64,000 nucleotides of DNA from Pieris napi (GCF_905475465.1 NC_062239.1:7192001-7256000), one strand, 5' to 3'; counted from the first letter of the stretch, positions 11,110-22,571 are shown. Notes: a model not told the origin generated them from the letters alone. Translations and numbers: made by a program.

Positions 11110-14100
11110 CTTTCAGTTGTAAGGGCCCAGCTAGTTTTAAATGTTAATATTATTTCATACTAGATATAATAGAGTTTATAGAAAATTTTATAGTTTCATA
11201 GTCCTTATATATGTCACCATAAAATTGTAAACACCGTTAGATTGTAATCTATCTCGCGAGATTATAAACTGTCGAAAGATTGTGAACCTCAACGATCTGC
11301 TTACAATTTAACGTATTATTATTCGGTAGTTATATGAAATTGTTGGGAAGTAAAATTAATCTGTAATTGACCAAAGAAGTTTGAATGATAACTAAGTTAG
11401 TGTAGTACAATCTACCGAATAATAATACGTTAAATTGTAAGCTGAGGTTCACAATCTTTCGACAGTATATAAACTCGCGAGATAGATTACAATCTAACGG
11501 TGTTTACAATTTTACGTTAACATATATAAGTCAGAGAGATATGCTCCTTCAAGCGTCCATCGAGATTAGTTGTTGTTTTATTTACAATGCATTCATAACG
11601 CTAATTTTAGTATTGTCTTTTATTGACATAACCTTTACACATTTAAAGAAAATAATTTTTAACCGGATTAAAGTTATGTATATTATAAATTTACAATTCT
11701 TTTACATCATTTTAAATTTAACCGACGTTTCGCGTGCTTTACAGCGTGCGTGGTCACGGTGACTGAAGACAAAAGGTGTTGAATGTCAAAAAAGTATCAC
11801 AGCTGTAGAAAAAGTTGCATTATCTGTATTTATTTCCAGGGAGTTTGTATCGACTAAAAGAGTTGGTATCGACTAAAGGGTTTTGGCAGAAATGGCTCAC
11901 GGTTTACATAATTTTAAATGAAACGTCGATTAAATTTAAAATTATATAAAATAATTATTGTAAATTTATAATAATACATATCTTTAATCCGGTTAAAAAG
12001 TGTTTTCTTTAAACGCTAATTTTATCTATATATCTCATAAACTTTACTACTTCTTCAAATTAACTGAGCATCTAAAGTAACTTTATCGTGATATTCAAAA
12101 CTATTGTTCATACCAGTGGCGTAACTATACCATCTGGGGCCCGTGGCAAATTCTTTTGATGGGGCCCTATCATTAAAAATCATCACGTTGTACACTGTTA
12201 TAACTACGAGATTTTCAGCGTACTCAATTACACGTTGTATATGTCCCACTAATGGCCAAAGAGACTCATTGGTCTAGTGGTTCGTACCCGTGACTGCGAA
12301 ACCATGGGTTCCGGGTTCGATCCCCGGCTGAGACGAACATCGATGTGATGAGCATTTGGTGTTGTGCTTAGGTCTTGGGTGTTTAAATAAGTATAACATA
12401 TGTATTATGTATATGTCTATCTATCTATAATATGTATGTATATCCGTTGCCTAGTACCCATAACACAAGCTTCACCAGCTTAGCATGGGACTAGGTCAAT
12501 TGACCTAATTGAAAGAAATAGAAAACTAGAAAATTCACACCAATAAAAAAGACCTCCTCTCTTAGGCGAGTGGGAATGGTCTGTAGTCCCAACGCTAGCC
12601 CAACGCGTATTGGAGACTTCACATTCATCCATAGAACATAATCTCTTGGGCAGGGGCCCTCTTGGGTCGGGGGCCCGTGGCATTTTGCCAGCCCTACCAT
12701 TGTTCCGCCTCTGGTTCATACAATCTATGCAACAGTACCCAAAAAATATTATAAGCGCCACCTATCGATTGAATGCAATAATAAAAATTATTTATACTGC
12801 CATCTATGAACTAAACGACTAACCTTTGACTCCATCAATTTTTCTCGGCGTTTTCTGTACTTCAGGTTCAACACCAGCCACTTCTTCCAACCTCACGGGT
12901 GGCGCCGAGTTGCTGCTTTCACTCATCTCACTGCTCTCACTCGCGACACGCTTTCGACCGGGTGTTGGCGCGCTTTTTGGTTTCACGCCTGAAAATTGTA
13001 ATATTACAAATGAATTACATAATATGAAACAACCTAACCAATTTGTTAAAGACACTGGAAGGAACTAGCGTTTAAGATACAGGCTATGCCTAGTTTAATC
13101 GCTAGTGCACATATAATTATTTTATGTACGAGGTTGACCAAATTAATAGTGAAAACACAACGATTCGTTGCATATTGTATGTTTATAACCTTTAGAATGT
13201 AAGTACAAAATGTTTTTCGTCAAATAAAGTGTTTTTTTTATTTGTTTTTTTAATTAATATTATATTTATCATGAAATAAATTAATATTGCAAATACCAAT
13301 AGATAGGGTTAATATGCACATTAACACTCATATTAATTAGCTAGGATGTGTTTTTCACTGACCAGAACAGTAAAAAAAACGTGTGTGTACTTATGTACGT
13401 ACACGCGTAAGAAGTTATACTAATTCTTTGGCGTAACAAGATAAAAATCTTTAAAAAAAATTTTACTCTAAGTTTGTAGAAAAACGACACTAACAATATA
13501 AAAAATTAAATATTGACTATAGCTAACTTCAGGGTGTCGGGTTTTTTGTGACGGTGTGCGTAAGCATAGTAAAAATTTACTCTCATAATTATTCCCTAAC
13601 GCGCCAAAATAAGTATACCTTCAAAAGCAAAAGCAGTACATCCACGGACATCCCTATAAAAAATACTCTCTTTATAATAATACTAATTTAAATGCAATGT
13701 AATCACAGATGATAACCAATTTTTTTAAAGCATCACCTACTTACCGGAAGTAGATGCTTTAGGGCTCTTGGGTGATGAGATGCGTTTCCTTGCACTGGAG
13801 TTAGCGGCTTTGTCTCGACTGCGTGCGCTTCGAGGACCCTGTATAAAGTCAATTTTGTTTTTTATAGAAGTTTATATAAACGGTAACCGTTATGTATACA
13901 GTTTATTTACCATAGACTATAAAAACTTCTTATTTTTTCTTCGAAGCTTCAAAAATAAGAAAAAGAACAAACGGAACTGGACTGGACATATAATGAGGAC
14001 TAACAAAGAAAAATGGACTAAGGATGTAATAGAGTGGTATCCGAGGAACGGGAAAAGAAAACGAGGAGGTCAAATTAAAAGATGGGAGGACGATCTACCA

Positions 14101-17100
14101 AAAGGATGGAGGTCTGCCAAGGATAGAGAGACGTAGAAACAATTGAGATAGACATCCTGACCAAAGTGGTTGCTAATAAATTATTATTTTCGCTATGTAA
14201 ATTAGATTTAAGAATACTACTGCTAAATAAGAATAGCATGTAAGTTAAAAAGGTCAGCGAATAAAGGGCTTTTATTATTAATACTATTATTATAAAAACT
14301 TCAGACATTTTAAAAACATAAAAAAAATGTGTGCGTGTACTAGGTGTACACACGTAAGAAGTGAAACTTCTTTATGAACTTATTTTTCGAAAAATGATCT
14401 ACTATATGCAACTTTACAGAAATTGGTTAAATAAAGTTAAATTAGATTAAGTTCAACAAAAGGCTTTTATTATCATAGACATGAATACAAATACAATTAT
14501 TTTATTTTAACTTATTACTGTACTACTATGTAGTACTAAGATTATTACAGAATTTCATTAATTGTAATAGAATTATTAGTATTACTATCATTGTTATCGT
14601 TATTATATTTTTTTGTTACTAATGGCTTCGAATCTCTTCGGATCAACCGTGGTAGGGACAAGAAAAAGATGGCGCGTAACCGAAAAATGTGACAAATGTG
14701 TGAAATTTTTTTTCCAACGCCGATAAAGAAGTTTGACTTCAAAAAGCAACATGGCGCGTAACCTGCTACAAAATTTCTCCCATACGTCGATAAAGAAGTT
14801 TCACTTCAAAAGATGGCGCATAACGGAAAAATGTGACGCGTAACGAAAAAATTTTACACTAAATTTTTTTCCAACCCCGATAAAGAAGTTTCACTTCAAA
14901 AATTGTGGAATAGAATTTTAACTTAAGATTGTATTGTGATAAACATATAATTTAAATTTTGATATGCTTTTGCAATGGTTTTGATGGCCATCATTAAATT
15001 ATGGCGATAGGAAATTAAATGCAATAATTGTATTCAAGGTATAAAAGTCTGTTGATTAGTTTTACTGATCAGTTTTTTAAATACCTGTATAATATTGTCC
15101 AAATCCAATTCCCGGTTGTGCCGTCGTCTTGGAGTAGAAGGGCTGAATGGAGAGCGGGGCCGACCTGACTCCTTGAGAGACTTAGCTTGGTCCTCCGTTA
15201 GGTAGAGCTCACTTGCCGTTACTATCACTATAGTGTCGCTGTAAGAAAAGAAATTCGTCTATTGATCTTAGTCTTTTATTGAGCTAGTTTTGACGTGATA
15301 ACGTCTTTAAAATCGTTTTAGTCGGGTGACATGTTCAGAAACTTGTGTCACACCAAAACCTCACGAGCGCGATCGCAGGTATAACGAGAGAGAGACGGAC
15401 CGATCTCCCGTCTCATCTCGAGCGCTGCCAGTCATTCCGTGAATGTATGAAGAAAAATGTATATCATAGTCGAATAAGTAAACTTGTCATTTTACACCCG
15501 AAATTTATCATCAAAAGTGTGAATAAAACGATAGATGTAATTTAAAATTTGAAAAAAATGTTATCTTCATTAATTCCTTACTTCCCAAAAACTTATATCA
15601 CCAATAAGACGTTATTTAATATAATTAACTTTCCATATGTTTATGGCGTAGTAAAAAAACTGCTTACCCATCCGTAGTACATCTGTATGTAACAGTCCCA
15701 CTGCTGTTTTCTTCAACATCGAGTACCAATCCCGGCTCATAATTTTGCTCTTCATCAACTAACGCATACACCGACTGTCCCTGCAATGGCAACTTCTTCA
15801 TGTCACCAAATATTATGAAGTCATCCAAAAGTACTTTGCTCTGACCGTCGTCGAATTTAATAAGATACTTATTCGGTTCCGTTATTTCCAGAACCTTCCC
15901 GGAATAGTAGCGTTTATCCACCCATTTGGCTAAGACAACTGTGTCAGGGGCAAATCCTGGGTATTCCGGCTTTGCTACAACTTTTTCCACAGGCGTAACC
16001 GGTCTCGGTGAGGTAGGCCTGCGTTGCTTCTTCAGTTTTGTAACAGACTTAGGTGTTCCAACCAGACTAGCCAGTGGTTTCTCGTCTTTGGAGTCCCTAG
16101 GTGATTTTGGCGACATCTTTCCATCGCCGTTGGTTGGTGGCTCTGGCGAATTTATTTCGGCAAATTCAGCTTCTTCGTGCTGTGTGGGCAATAAAGCCCG
16201 TTTAGCTTTCCCTACGATTGGTCTTCGACCTCGCACTCTTGATTTCTTTAATGAGCTCTTCGGCGTTGCTTTATCCAATTTCCCTATTTCTTCAGGGCTG
16301 GCACTCCCGTTGCTTAAAGGATCTGACGTTTGTATTCCTATGGAAATTTTATCATCGTGCATTGAGCGATTACTATCATCGTTTGCGTCTCTAATATGGG
16401 AAAAGATTTCTTGAAGTTTTTTCATCAAACCATCATATCCTTTCACTGATGTGGATGGGTTGGAGACAGACTTCCTGGGTGGTTGGGGAACAACAAACGC
16501 CCCGTCGCTGGTTCGATTGCTTGATGCAGATGTTGAACTAACAGTAGAAACGAACGATGATCTATTCGGCAGGTTGATTACTCCCCCACTAGTTACACTA
16601 GACGGTGAGGTACTGGTTGATATATCGCCTAAGTAAGGGTCGATCGAGAACCGTTTCGATATCCGTTGATACTCTTTGCACATGTCCATTCCTATATCAT
16701 TGTCAGTTCTGACGACATACAAGGATAAAAATTCGCAATCTTCATTATGCGACACATGGATATCGAAGACTGGTATATGAGGTGTACTAATGGGTATGGA
16801 ATGGCCATTTTGTAATGGCGATATAGTTGATGGTGTCGTCGTATTGCTAGCTCGGAAGGACTCGATTTTCCCGCGTGTTCCCTTGTTTCCATTAAGTTTA
16901 GAACTATCAGGTGTGATGTTATCGCAAGATATATTTTTAATTGCAACATTATCACTTGGAGTTGAGGAATTCCCATTAGATAGTTTTGAAATCAGTTTTG
17001 ATTTTGGCGGATGCTGCTCAGGACTATCTAGCCCTATCGAACTCAAGCTGTCTGTGCTTTCTTGGTCAGTTGTTTTGCCTTTATTGTATTCCTTACTAAT

Positions 17101-19735
17101 TGCATTAGATAAAGTGTCTGAACAATCGTAGCCTTCACTTTTTGCCTTTTTAATTTCGCCAGGAGCAAGGACTTCATCTCTGTTCTTAACAGAAGTTGGT
17201 TCACTATTATAATTAACAAGTTTTTCATCTTCAACATTTTCGGGTGACGGCGTTAGAATCAGACGCACGTTTTGCGAATCATTCATTTCATCTGGGTTAT
17301 TTTCTTCAGGAATCGTCTCTGGAATCCCTGGAGGTGGTATTTCCTTGACAAACTCAACACTGGGTCTTGGACTTCCTGTCGTAACTTCCATTTTTTTAAA
17401 GTATGTTTGTTTTTTCGTAATTTTAAGGTGATTGATTAAATCAACACTCGCGGAACGTGACTTTGGTGTTTTGGGAGTTTTAGAAGTGGTATCCTCGGCA
17501 CTGTTACTTCTTTTAGTAATTTTTCTGGGGCTAGATCGAACAGGAGTACGGACTCGTGAAGTGGATGGTAATTCATCTTCCAAATTTCTTTTTGCTACAC
17601 TAGTTATTTCCATCACTTCATTATCCAAGGATTGGGTATCACACCAAGGTGTTGCAATATTTTCAGTTTCGGGTGCTATAACATCTGGATCTAATTTTAG
17701 TATTTTTGCACTATTGTCAGTGTTTTCATCCGAGTGTTTTCTTTTTGGTGGAGCAATTGTAGGATCTGCAAATTTAATTATAAATTCTAATAAAAACTGG
17801 GGAACTTGTATGCATTTGCTTTATTTTAACTCAGGAAATTACAAACCTTGAATATTGGATTCAAAAACAGTTGGGTCCTTAATCTGAAAAATTAAATTTT
17901 CTAAATATACATTTTTTCTTTTGAGCAACTCAATCACTTATTCATTTCATTTGGTTAACGGGAGCCTAACGTTACTTTCTTAGCAAAGATCTAACAGATA
18001 ACAGAGATTACATTAACATATTAACTATGATCATAGAAAATAAGTTATTTATAGCACTTTTACAAAAATACAAACTTGCCACAAAATTTCCTAGAACATT
18101 TAATGTTCCATATTATATACAATGTTATATTTTAAAAGGTTTAAATTTGTTGCATGTTTAATATAATATAAGTATACTTTGGTTTTACTAATAAATATTA
18201 GTTATTATTAATTTATTTTGCAACTTTAAATTAGGCACTGTTTAAGTATAGGCCCCTACTCCATTTTCTGTCTTATACAAAATGAGTACTTTTAAATTAT
18301 AAAAGAAAACACACCTCAGCACTATCATTAATGACTACAACATCATCCGGCTCATACACTGGGCTCTCGGGGAACAGACTTAGCGATGTATCAGCCTCTG
18401 CAGTAACTTGATTCACTTGCTCATCTAGAACTAAGCATATCTCATTCAAATATAGTAGAATCAATTTCTCCACCGTTAAAGAAATCTTTCTTTTAAATAA
18501 ATAAAAATGAACAAAACAAGAGATATTTTCTCATATAATGGTGTACCATTATTATATTAGTAAACATAATATTATTGAAACCAAGTCGACATTACTTCCA
18601 TAAATTTTGTTCATATTACAAGTTTTTAATTTATAACTTATACATTAAGAAAAACAATAACAGATGTTATCTATAATAATAGCAAAATCAATCATGTGTT
18701 AAAAAACACGAGTTGTAGATACAGATATTAAGAAGCATATAAGATCATATGATAAATTTTATAAGAAATATATATATATAAATATATAATATATATAATA
18801 TATATAAATATTAATATATATAACGAAATATATAAATTTTACAAATTACAATTGATCCTACTTTTTATTAAAAATATATTAAGTTATTACTTCTATAGAT
18901 AAGTATAGAACTATTAACTATTATACGATTTGAAGATAAAAATTTAATTTTTTAATCAGTCCTATATTCAACTAACCAATAAATGTAGTCAATGTAAAGT
19001 TCTTGGGTAATTATTCATAATCACTGTTACTATAGATTTATGGATGGTCACAAATAATAGTGAGAATGTTTATATGCTTAACATAGGTAAAATTAAAAAG
19101 CTATAAATTAAAAAAAATATAACTGCAAATTTTTGAATTCTTATAATAATATAAATAATTTTTATCAATACAATAACAATGAGCTGAGAGATGGTTTAAC
19201 AAGTTATTGATTAACCCGTAAATGTATTGAAGTTAGCAACAAAAACCTGCCCACTGTCATTACATTGCATAACCTCAAAATAAATAAACTGTGACATTGA
19301 TTATTGAACAAATTTGTTGTTCATCCCTTGCAGCTATTATCATACCATAATTTCTCATTTTCATCATTCTTGTAAAGAAACAGATATTAATATACAAATT
19401 TTCATATGAAACACAATAATACCATAATTATATATTAGTTTTGTACACACAACCAATTTGAATGACATGAATGTTTTCAGTTTCTGGGGCATTAAACTAT
19501 CGTCTAACAAGATTAATTCATAGAATATCATATCAATTGTTGAATAACGTTAAATAATAAACTGAATACATTTAAAAATCATTAGAATTCATATAATACA
19601 ATTTTTAAATAGAACAAGAAAACGTGAAACCATCAACCATCCCAATTTGCTCATGTTTTCTTCAAGCCGAAACAAATTAACACGTATCTTTGATATCTGG
19701 TTGTCATTACCTTCTTTATTAGGGGATAAGGCCAT
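8208..19735 (-). CDS. TP53BP1: 53BP1 (tumour suppressor p53-binding protein 1) orthologue, 12 coding exons
   Basis: Nuclear DNA double-strand-break adaptor that reads H4K20me2 and ubiquitylated H2A and steers repair towards end joining (known for the family). Exons, joined on the minus strand: 19735-19711, 18424-18315, 17883-17847, 17765-15668, 15238-15085, 13838-13745, 12988-12824, 11109-10916, 10164-10010, 9707-9488, 9376-9179, 8342-8208. All introns are GT-AG and every junction keeps frame; the sum is 3585 nt, 1194 aa plus stop. Visible parts in order: a disordered SP/TP-rich N-terminus, an LC8-like motif (about 534-539), tandem Tudor (about 657-770), a UDR-like segment (about 799-820) and two BRCT repeats (about 920-1194). 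It is shorter than the vertebrate protein (just under 2000 aa). The start, ATG at 19735 in good context (GCAATGG), and exon 2 are the least certain parts. Confidence 0.9.
11211..11523. mobile_element. MITE with long inverted repeats (intron of 53BP1)
   Basis: About 313 bp, strongly self-complementary. The left arm starts ATGTCACCATAAAATTGTAA and the right arm ends TTACAATTTTACGTTAACAT, with TATAT-like sequence on both flanks. A shorter relative lies at 22608-22807 with the ends ATGTCACCG and CGGTGACAT. No ORF. Superfamily not assigned. Confidence 0.75.
11610..12012. mobile_element. Inverted-arm element with 13-bp target duplication, core orientation A
   Basis: Flanked by the direct repeat AACGCTAATTTTA (11597-11609 and 12012-12024, sharing one base with the element end). 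The left end is TATTGTCTTTTATTGACATA followed by CTTTACACATTTAAAGAAAA; the right end is TTTTCTTTAA. Inverted arms near both ends read AATTTACAATT / AATTGTAAATT-like. The core contains GACGTTTCGCGTGCTTTACA on the plus strand. The same element at 53441-53882 has this core reversed. No transposase ORF. Confidence 0.7.
12114..12250 (+). repeat. hAT-like fragment with CAGTGGCGTAACT end
   Basis: Begins with CAGTGGCGTAACTATACC, a terminus frequent among hAT-type elements (from memory), followed by GGGGCCCGTGGCA. A related word, GGGGGCCCGTGGCATTTTGC, occurs at 12671-12690 beyond the SINE, so this may be one element split by later insertions. Weak evidence. Confidence 0.35.
12262..12511 (+). repeat. 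tRNA-derived SINE, family 2
   Basis: Plus-strand copy. The tRNA-like head has A-box TTGGTCTAGTGGTTCG and B-box GGGTTCGATCCCC; the body TTGTGCTTAGGTCTTGGGTG and the tail GCATGGGACTAGGTCAATTG follow. It matches 1836-2066 and 52428-52666. It lies in the intron between 53BP1 exons 7 and 8, antisense to that gene. Confidence 0.85.
12824..15238 (-). CDS. TP53BP1: 53BP1 exons 5-7: Tudor end, UDR-like and basic linker
   Basis: Exons 15238-15085, 13838-13745 and 12988-12824. The first completes the Tudor region with IVIVTASELYLTEDQAKSLK, then a Pro/Arg-rich linker ending RELDLDNIIQ. The second begins GPRSARSRDKAANSSARKR, then SPKSP. The LDN-[IL]-[IV] plus basic cluster plus SSP order matches the ubiquitin-dependent recruitment motif and adjacent nuclear localisation signal of vertebrate 53BP1 (from memory of the family). 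The third is a low-complexity linker rich in Ser, Pro and acidic residues ahead of the BRCT repeats. Long introns here hold a LINE fragment, two palindrome-bearing repeat copies and other repeats. Confidence 0.85.
13375..13626 (+). repeat. Palindrome-bearing dispersed repeat, subfamily 3 copy
   Basis: The head is GTGTGTGTACTTATGTACGT then ACACGCGTAAGAAGTTATAC; the interior is ACTTCAGGGTGTCGGGTTTT; the tail holds a degenerate AAGTATACCTTC. It matches 62068-62276 in reverse orientation. It lies in a 53BP1 intron. Confidence 0.65.
13964..14137 (+). pseudogene. LINE reverse transcriptase C-terminal fragment
   Basis: Plus-strand frame reading NWTGHIMRTNKEKWTKDVIE, WYPRNGKRKRGGQIKRWEDD, LPKGWRSAKDRET then stop. 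The GH-[IV]-x-R … W-x-K-[RD]-V … R-x-G-R/GR-Q … RWEDD pattern is typical of the C-terminus of RTE-type reverse transcriptase proteins. Only this segment is left; the bases upstream are not coding. It sits in a 53BP1 intron, antisense. Confidence 0.6.
14326..14906 (+). repeat. Palindrome-bearing dispersed repeat, subfamily 2 copy
   Basis: Partner of 3628-4222. The head GTGTGCGTGTACTAGGTGTA, then CACACGTAAGAAGTGAAACT, is followed by an AT-rich body and a tail with four palindromic words of the AAGAAGTTTnACTTC type at about 14726, 14787 and 14883. In an intron of 53BP1. Confidence 0.7.
15668..17765 (-). CDS. TP53BP1: 53BP1 exon 4: disordered region, LC8-like motif, tandem Tudor
   Basis: A 2098-nt exon, acceptor TTTGCAG at 17766 and donor GTAAGC at 15667. 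It holds Ser/Pro-rich sequence with many SP/TP sites but only three SQ/TQ sites near this part (about residues 101, 221 and 585). A short predicted helix GLMKKLQEIFSHIRD (about 503-517) is followed by ISIGIQTSDP (about 532-540), which fits a dynein light chain LC8-binding motif. Basic clusters follow, then the tandem Tudor domain starting at VVLAKWVDKRYYSGK. Against the human aromatic cage, Trp (672), Tyr (678), Phe (695) and Asp (697) are kept, but the position after FDDG is Gln (699) instead of Tyr. Plus-strand ORFs over this exon are antisense shadows. Confidence 0.9.
18750..18845. repeat. AT-only simple repeat
   Basis: A run of TATATA/ATATAT words in 53BP1 intron 1; low complexity, no other feature. 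Confidence 0.6.
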
Positions 19736-20908
19736 TGCACTGAGTTTTTAGATTGATTTCTCTGTGAATCCAAGTATATTCGACGGAATATGCTGAACTG
19801 GCGCGTATTATCACTATAGCATCTGTCACTACCACAAGATATCTAAAAAGGACATTTAGAATTGAATTAGCAAAGAAAATGATAAATACTGTCGATTTCC
19901 ATTTCTACATAGATTTAAGAATGAAAATTTAGAAATTATATTAAGGTATTTTTTATTTCAAAAATTGCAATAATGAAAACGTTCCGCCGCTTGTTGATTG
20001 AGGAAGTGTTGCTAGAATAATTAAGTCATTGTCAAAAAATATTTGTCAGCTTAGTTTTTTATACTAGCAACTGCCACAATAGAAGAAATAAATATTTTTT
20101 AGAAGCCTGGAATTTTTTCAACGTTTTAACCGACTTAAAAAAAGCCATAGGAAAAGCTAATCTATTTGACCTATTATTTATTTTTATTACTTTAACTGTT
20201 TTTAGATTAAAGTTCATAACTGATGACACTTGACTGTGTTACGACGTTTCGGGTAATGAGAATTGAGCAGTGTATATTAAATACTTCACTTTATAATTAC
20301 GTGTGTAATTTAATTAGAATTATTAAGTATCGTTTGCAGTAGATGGCAGGTATATTAAATTGTTTTCTTTCACAATAAGCTTACTGAGGAGAGTAACATC
20401 AATCAATCATAGACCTAAAAACTTTGTCACCAGCTGTGATAAATTTGGCAAATACTTTGTTCCCATTTAATAATTTATAAATACGTACAATTCTGTAATA
20501 ATTTAAGGCTATCATTTACTTCAATAGTTTGAGTAAACACTAAATTCAAAATGCCGAAAAGGCTCGACGTGTATTATTGTTTTTGCAATTTGCCAACAGG
20601 TGGCAGTATTACCAATGTTACTGCAAAGCGAGTAAAATCAAAGACGTTATATTAAAATGATACAGAACTAGATGGCATTTTTAATAATTTTATCATATTC
20701 GATAATTAAAATGAAATTCTAGATTCTACCGATATGAATTTTCCTGAAACTGAAAACTGGTTATCTATGCAATAATAATAATCAAGTTAAATTATATATA
20801 GTTTAACAGGTCAGCTAGGAAGGCTTAAAATGATTTATTTACAGTCAGTTCACAATGCGCCCGCTTAAGAAGGTACTTGAATAACATCACGTAAAATATT
20901 ATGAAATA
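19736..20908. promoter_or_regulatory. Shared divergent intergenic region, 53BP1 / F-box gene
   Basis: About 1.17 kb separates the ATG codons of two genes that read away from each other. This interval must hold both 5' UTRs and probably both promoters. No TATA box stands out at either end. The arrangement suggests a bidirectional promoter region, but transcript starts cannot be placed from sequence alone. Confidence 0.4.
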
Positions 20909-22571
20909 ATGTACGAGTCAGTTTTTGTTTTTGGCACTAAAATATTTCCTGAGACGAAACGCGACGCTATTTCTTCCTTGCCACTAGAATTATCTTGGAA
21001 AATATTTTCGTGAGTATTTTGTATTTGTTTCTTAGATACTGTCATTTAGGTAGTAGTGTAACTTGAATTTTGGCGTGCTTACAGTTTCGAAAAAGACATA
21101 ATATAATGAAGTGATCTGTACAGATCACTTAAATAATGTTTTTTTCGAAGTACCCTAATATTACCTTAATATTTTTTCGAGTAGTACCCTAATATTTGTA
21201 TAATCTTATAATATTTTAGCAAAATGGTGTAGGTCTATACAATTACAAACAATACCTATCTTTTTTAAAACGAAGTTTCATCTGACTGTTTTGTACTTTA
21301 TACAATAACTAAATTAATTGATGTAACTTAAAATAACTTAAATATAAAATATGATAGTAACTAGACAGTTATTAATTTTATTTTATACGTAAGTAAGTTA
21401 ACGTCTTTATAATAGAACCTTTATAGTTCACAAAAAAACTCTTCATATAATTTAAACTGTAGTAGAAAGTAATACCATGAATTTATCATTAAACCCAGAA
21501 TTAATGTTAGAATAAGGAACGAATCAAAATTATTAAATAATGTTCCCGTTTCCAGTTACTTAGATGATCGAAGTTTATGCATTGTTTGTCGAGCGTGTAA
21601 AGTATGGGAGCGGATAATATTAGCGAATAAAAATTTAAGAAGACGCTTAAATCATTTTGAATTAGCTATAAAGTTTGGCTCCGACAAGCGAGCGAAGTTG
21701 TACAAGGCGAATAGAAAAATCCCGAAGAAGAAAAATTTTCTTGAGCTGAATAAATGTAAAGGTGTGTATTTATTATAAGGACTTTATATGTTATATATTA
21801 TATACTAGAATTCGCGTCACGGGTCACATGGACAAAGATTATTTTTTGAAGTAAAATTCGGTAAATTTTTTATGGATGAAACGCAATAATAATAATATTA
21901 GCGTCACGAAGATGTGCAGCGTTTTTGTCGAAGAAAAGGGAGAGAGCGATTGAGACCGATTGTGAGTGAGGAGGCCAAATTATGTAAAATTAAAATTTCG
22001 TAAAGAGAATTTATGATATGTATTAGTATTTTATATTTTGTGCAACATAATTTATTGAAATCTGAAATGACGAATTGTAAATTAAAATGCCACGTGTTTT
22101 TATCATCGAAATTTTTTTTTTTATTTGTATTAATTGTCGACACTTAATATTTTAATGACAATTAAATTAATTAAATTCCTAACATATTATCTTCCTTTTT
22201 CCCTCCCTCTAAGTCTCGGAAATCTAAAGTTTTAGAATAAATATGAACATGACTTAAAAATTTGTGCCAAAGAAGTTTCACTTCTGACATGTGTACTTTT
22301 TACGCACTTTTTTTTTATAAGAAGATATATGTATGAAAACAAAAGCTGTCGTTTAGTTCATGATTCATGACCCCACAACTCTATACAACATTCCTTCAAG
22401 AGTCAATTTCACTTTAATTTATAATAGTACATGTTAGACTGATAACGTTAAGGAAATGTAAAAAAAAGCTATTATTTTGTTTCAGTGAGCTCATCGACAG
22501 CGAATATGATATCATCAAAACGAGGGGGTGACGACTTATTTGTTTGTACCAAACGGTACAGGTTATTTTAA
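20909..22571 (+). CDS. Small F-box protein, three exons
   Basis: Exons 20909-21009, 21556-21761 and 22486-22571; introns start GTGAGT and GTGTGT and end TTTCCAG and TGTTTCAG; 393 nt, 130 aa. The F-box (about residues 22-60) is split by intron 1: SSLPLELSWKIFS, then YLDDRSLCIVCRACKVWERI, keeping the LP-x-E-L, Y-L-D and CK-x-W signature. F-box proteins bind Skp1 as substrate receptors of SCF ubiquitin ligases. A Lys/Arg-rich middle (AKLYKANRKIPKKK) follows, and the protein ends KRYRLF, which has the RxLF form of cyclin-docking motifs. No zinc-binding, LRR or WD40 domain is present, so the substrate is unknown. An in-frame stop at 20882 supports the start, although a further 5' exon cannot be excluded. 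Confidence 0.7.
21109..21130. repeat. Perfect 22-bp palindrome
   Basis: AAGTGATCTGTACAGATCAC then TT, perfectly self-complementary, in intron 1 of the F-box gene. It may be chance or a remnant of a small inverted-repeat element. Confidence 0.6.

Noticed and set aside
12262..12335. Possible tRNA genes (also 1990-2066, 29491-29560, 54990-55055)
   Set aside because: The B-box sequences are good, but the acceptor and anticodon stems do not fold and each continues into a repeated body, so they are SINE heads.
15926..17851. Several open frames on the plus strand
   Set aside because: They are antisense shadows of the long 53BP1 exon.
18424..18520. Longer version of 53BP1 exon 2 using an upstream splice acceptor
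   Set aside because: The frame continues upstream, but only the acceptor at 18425 (TTAGTTCTAG) restores the phase required by the ATG exon at 19735-19711.
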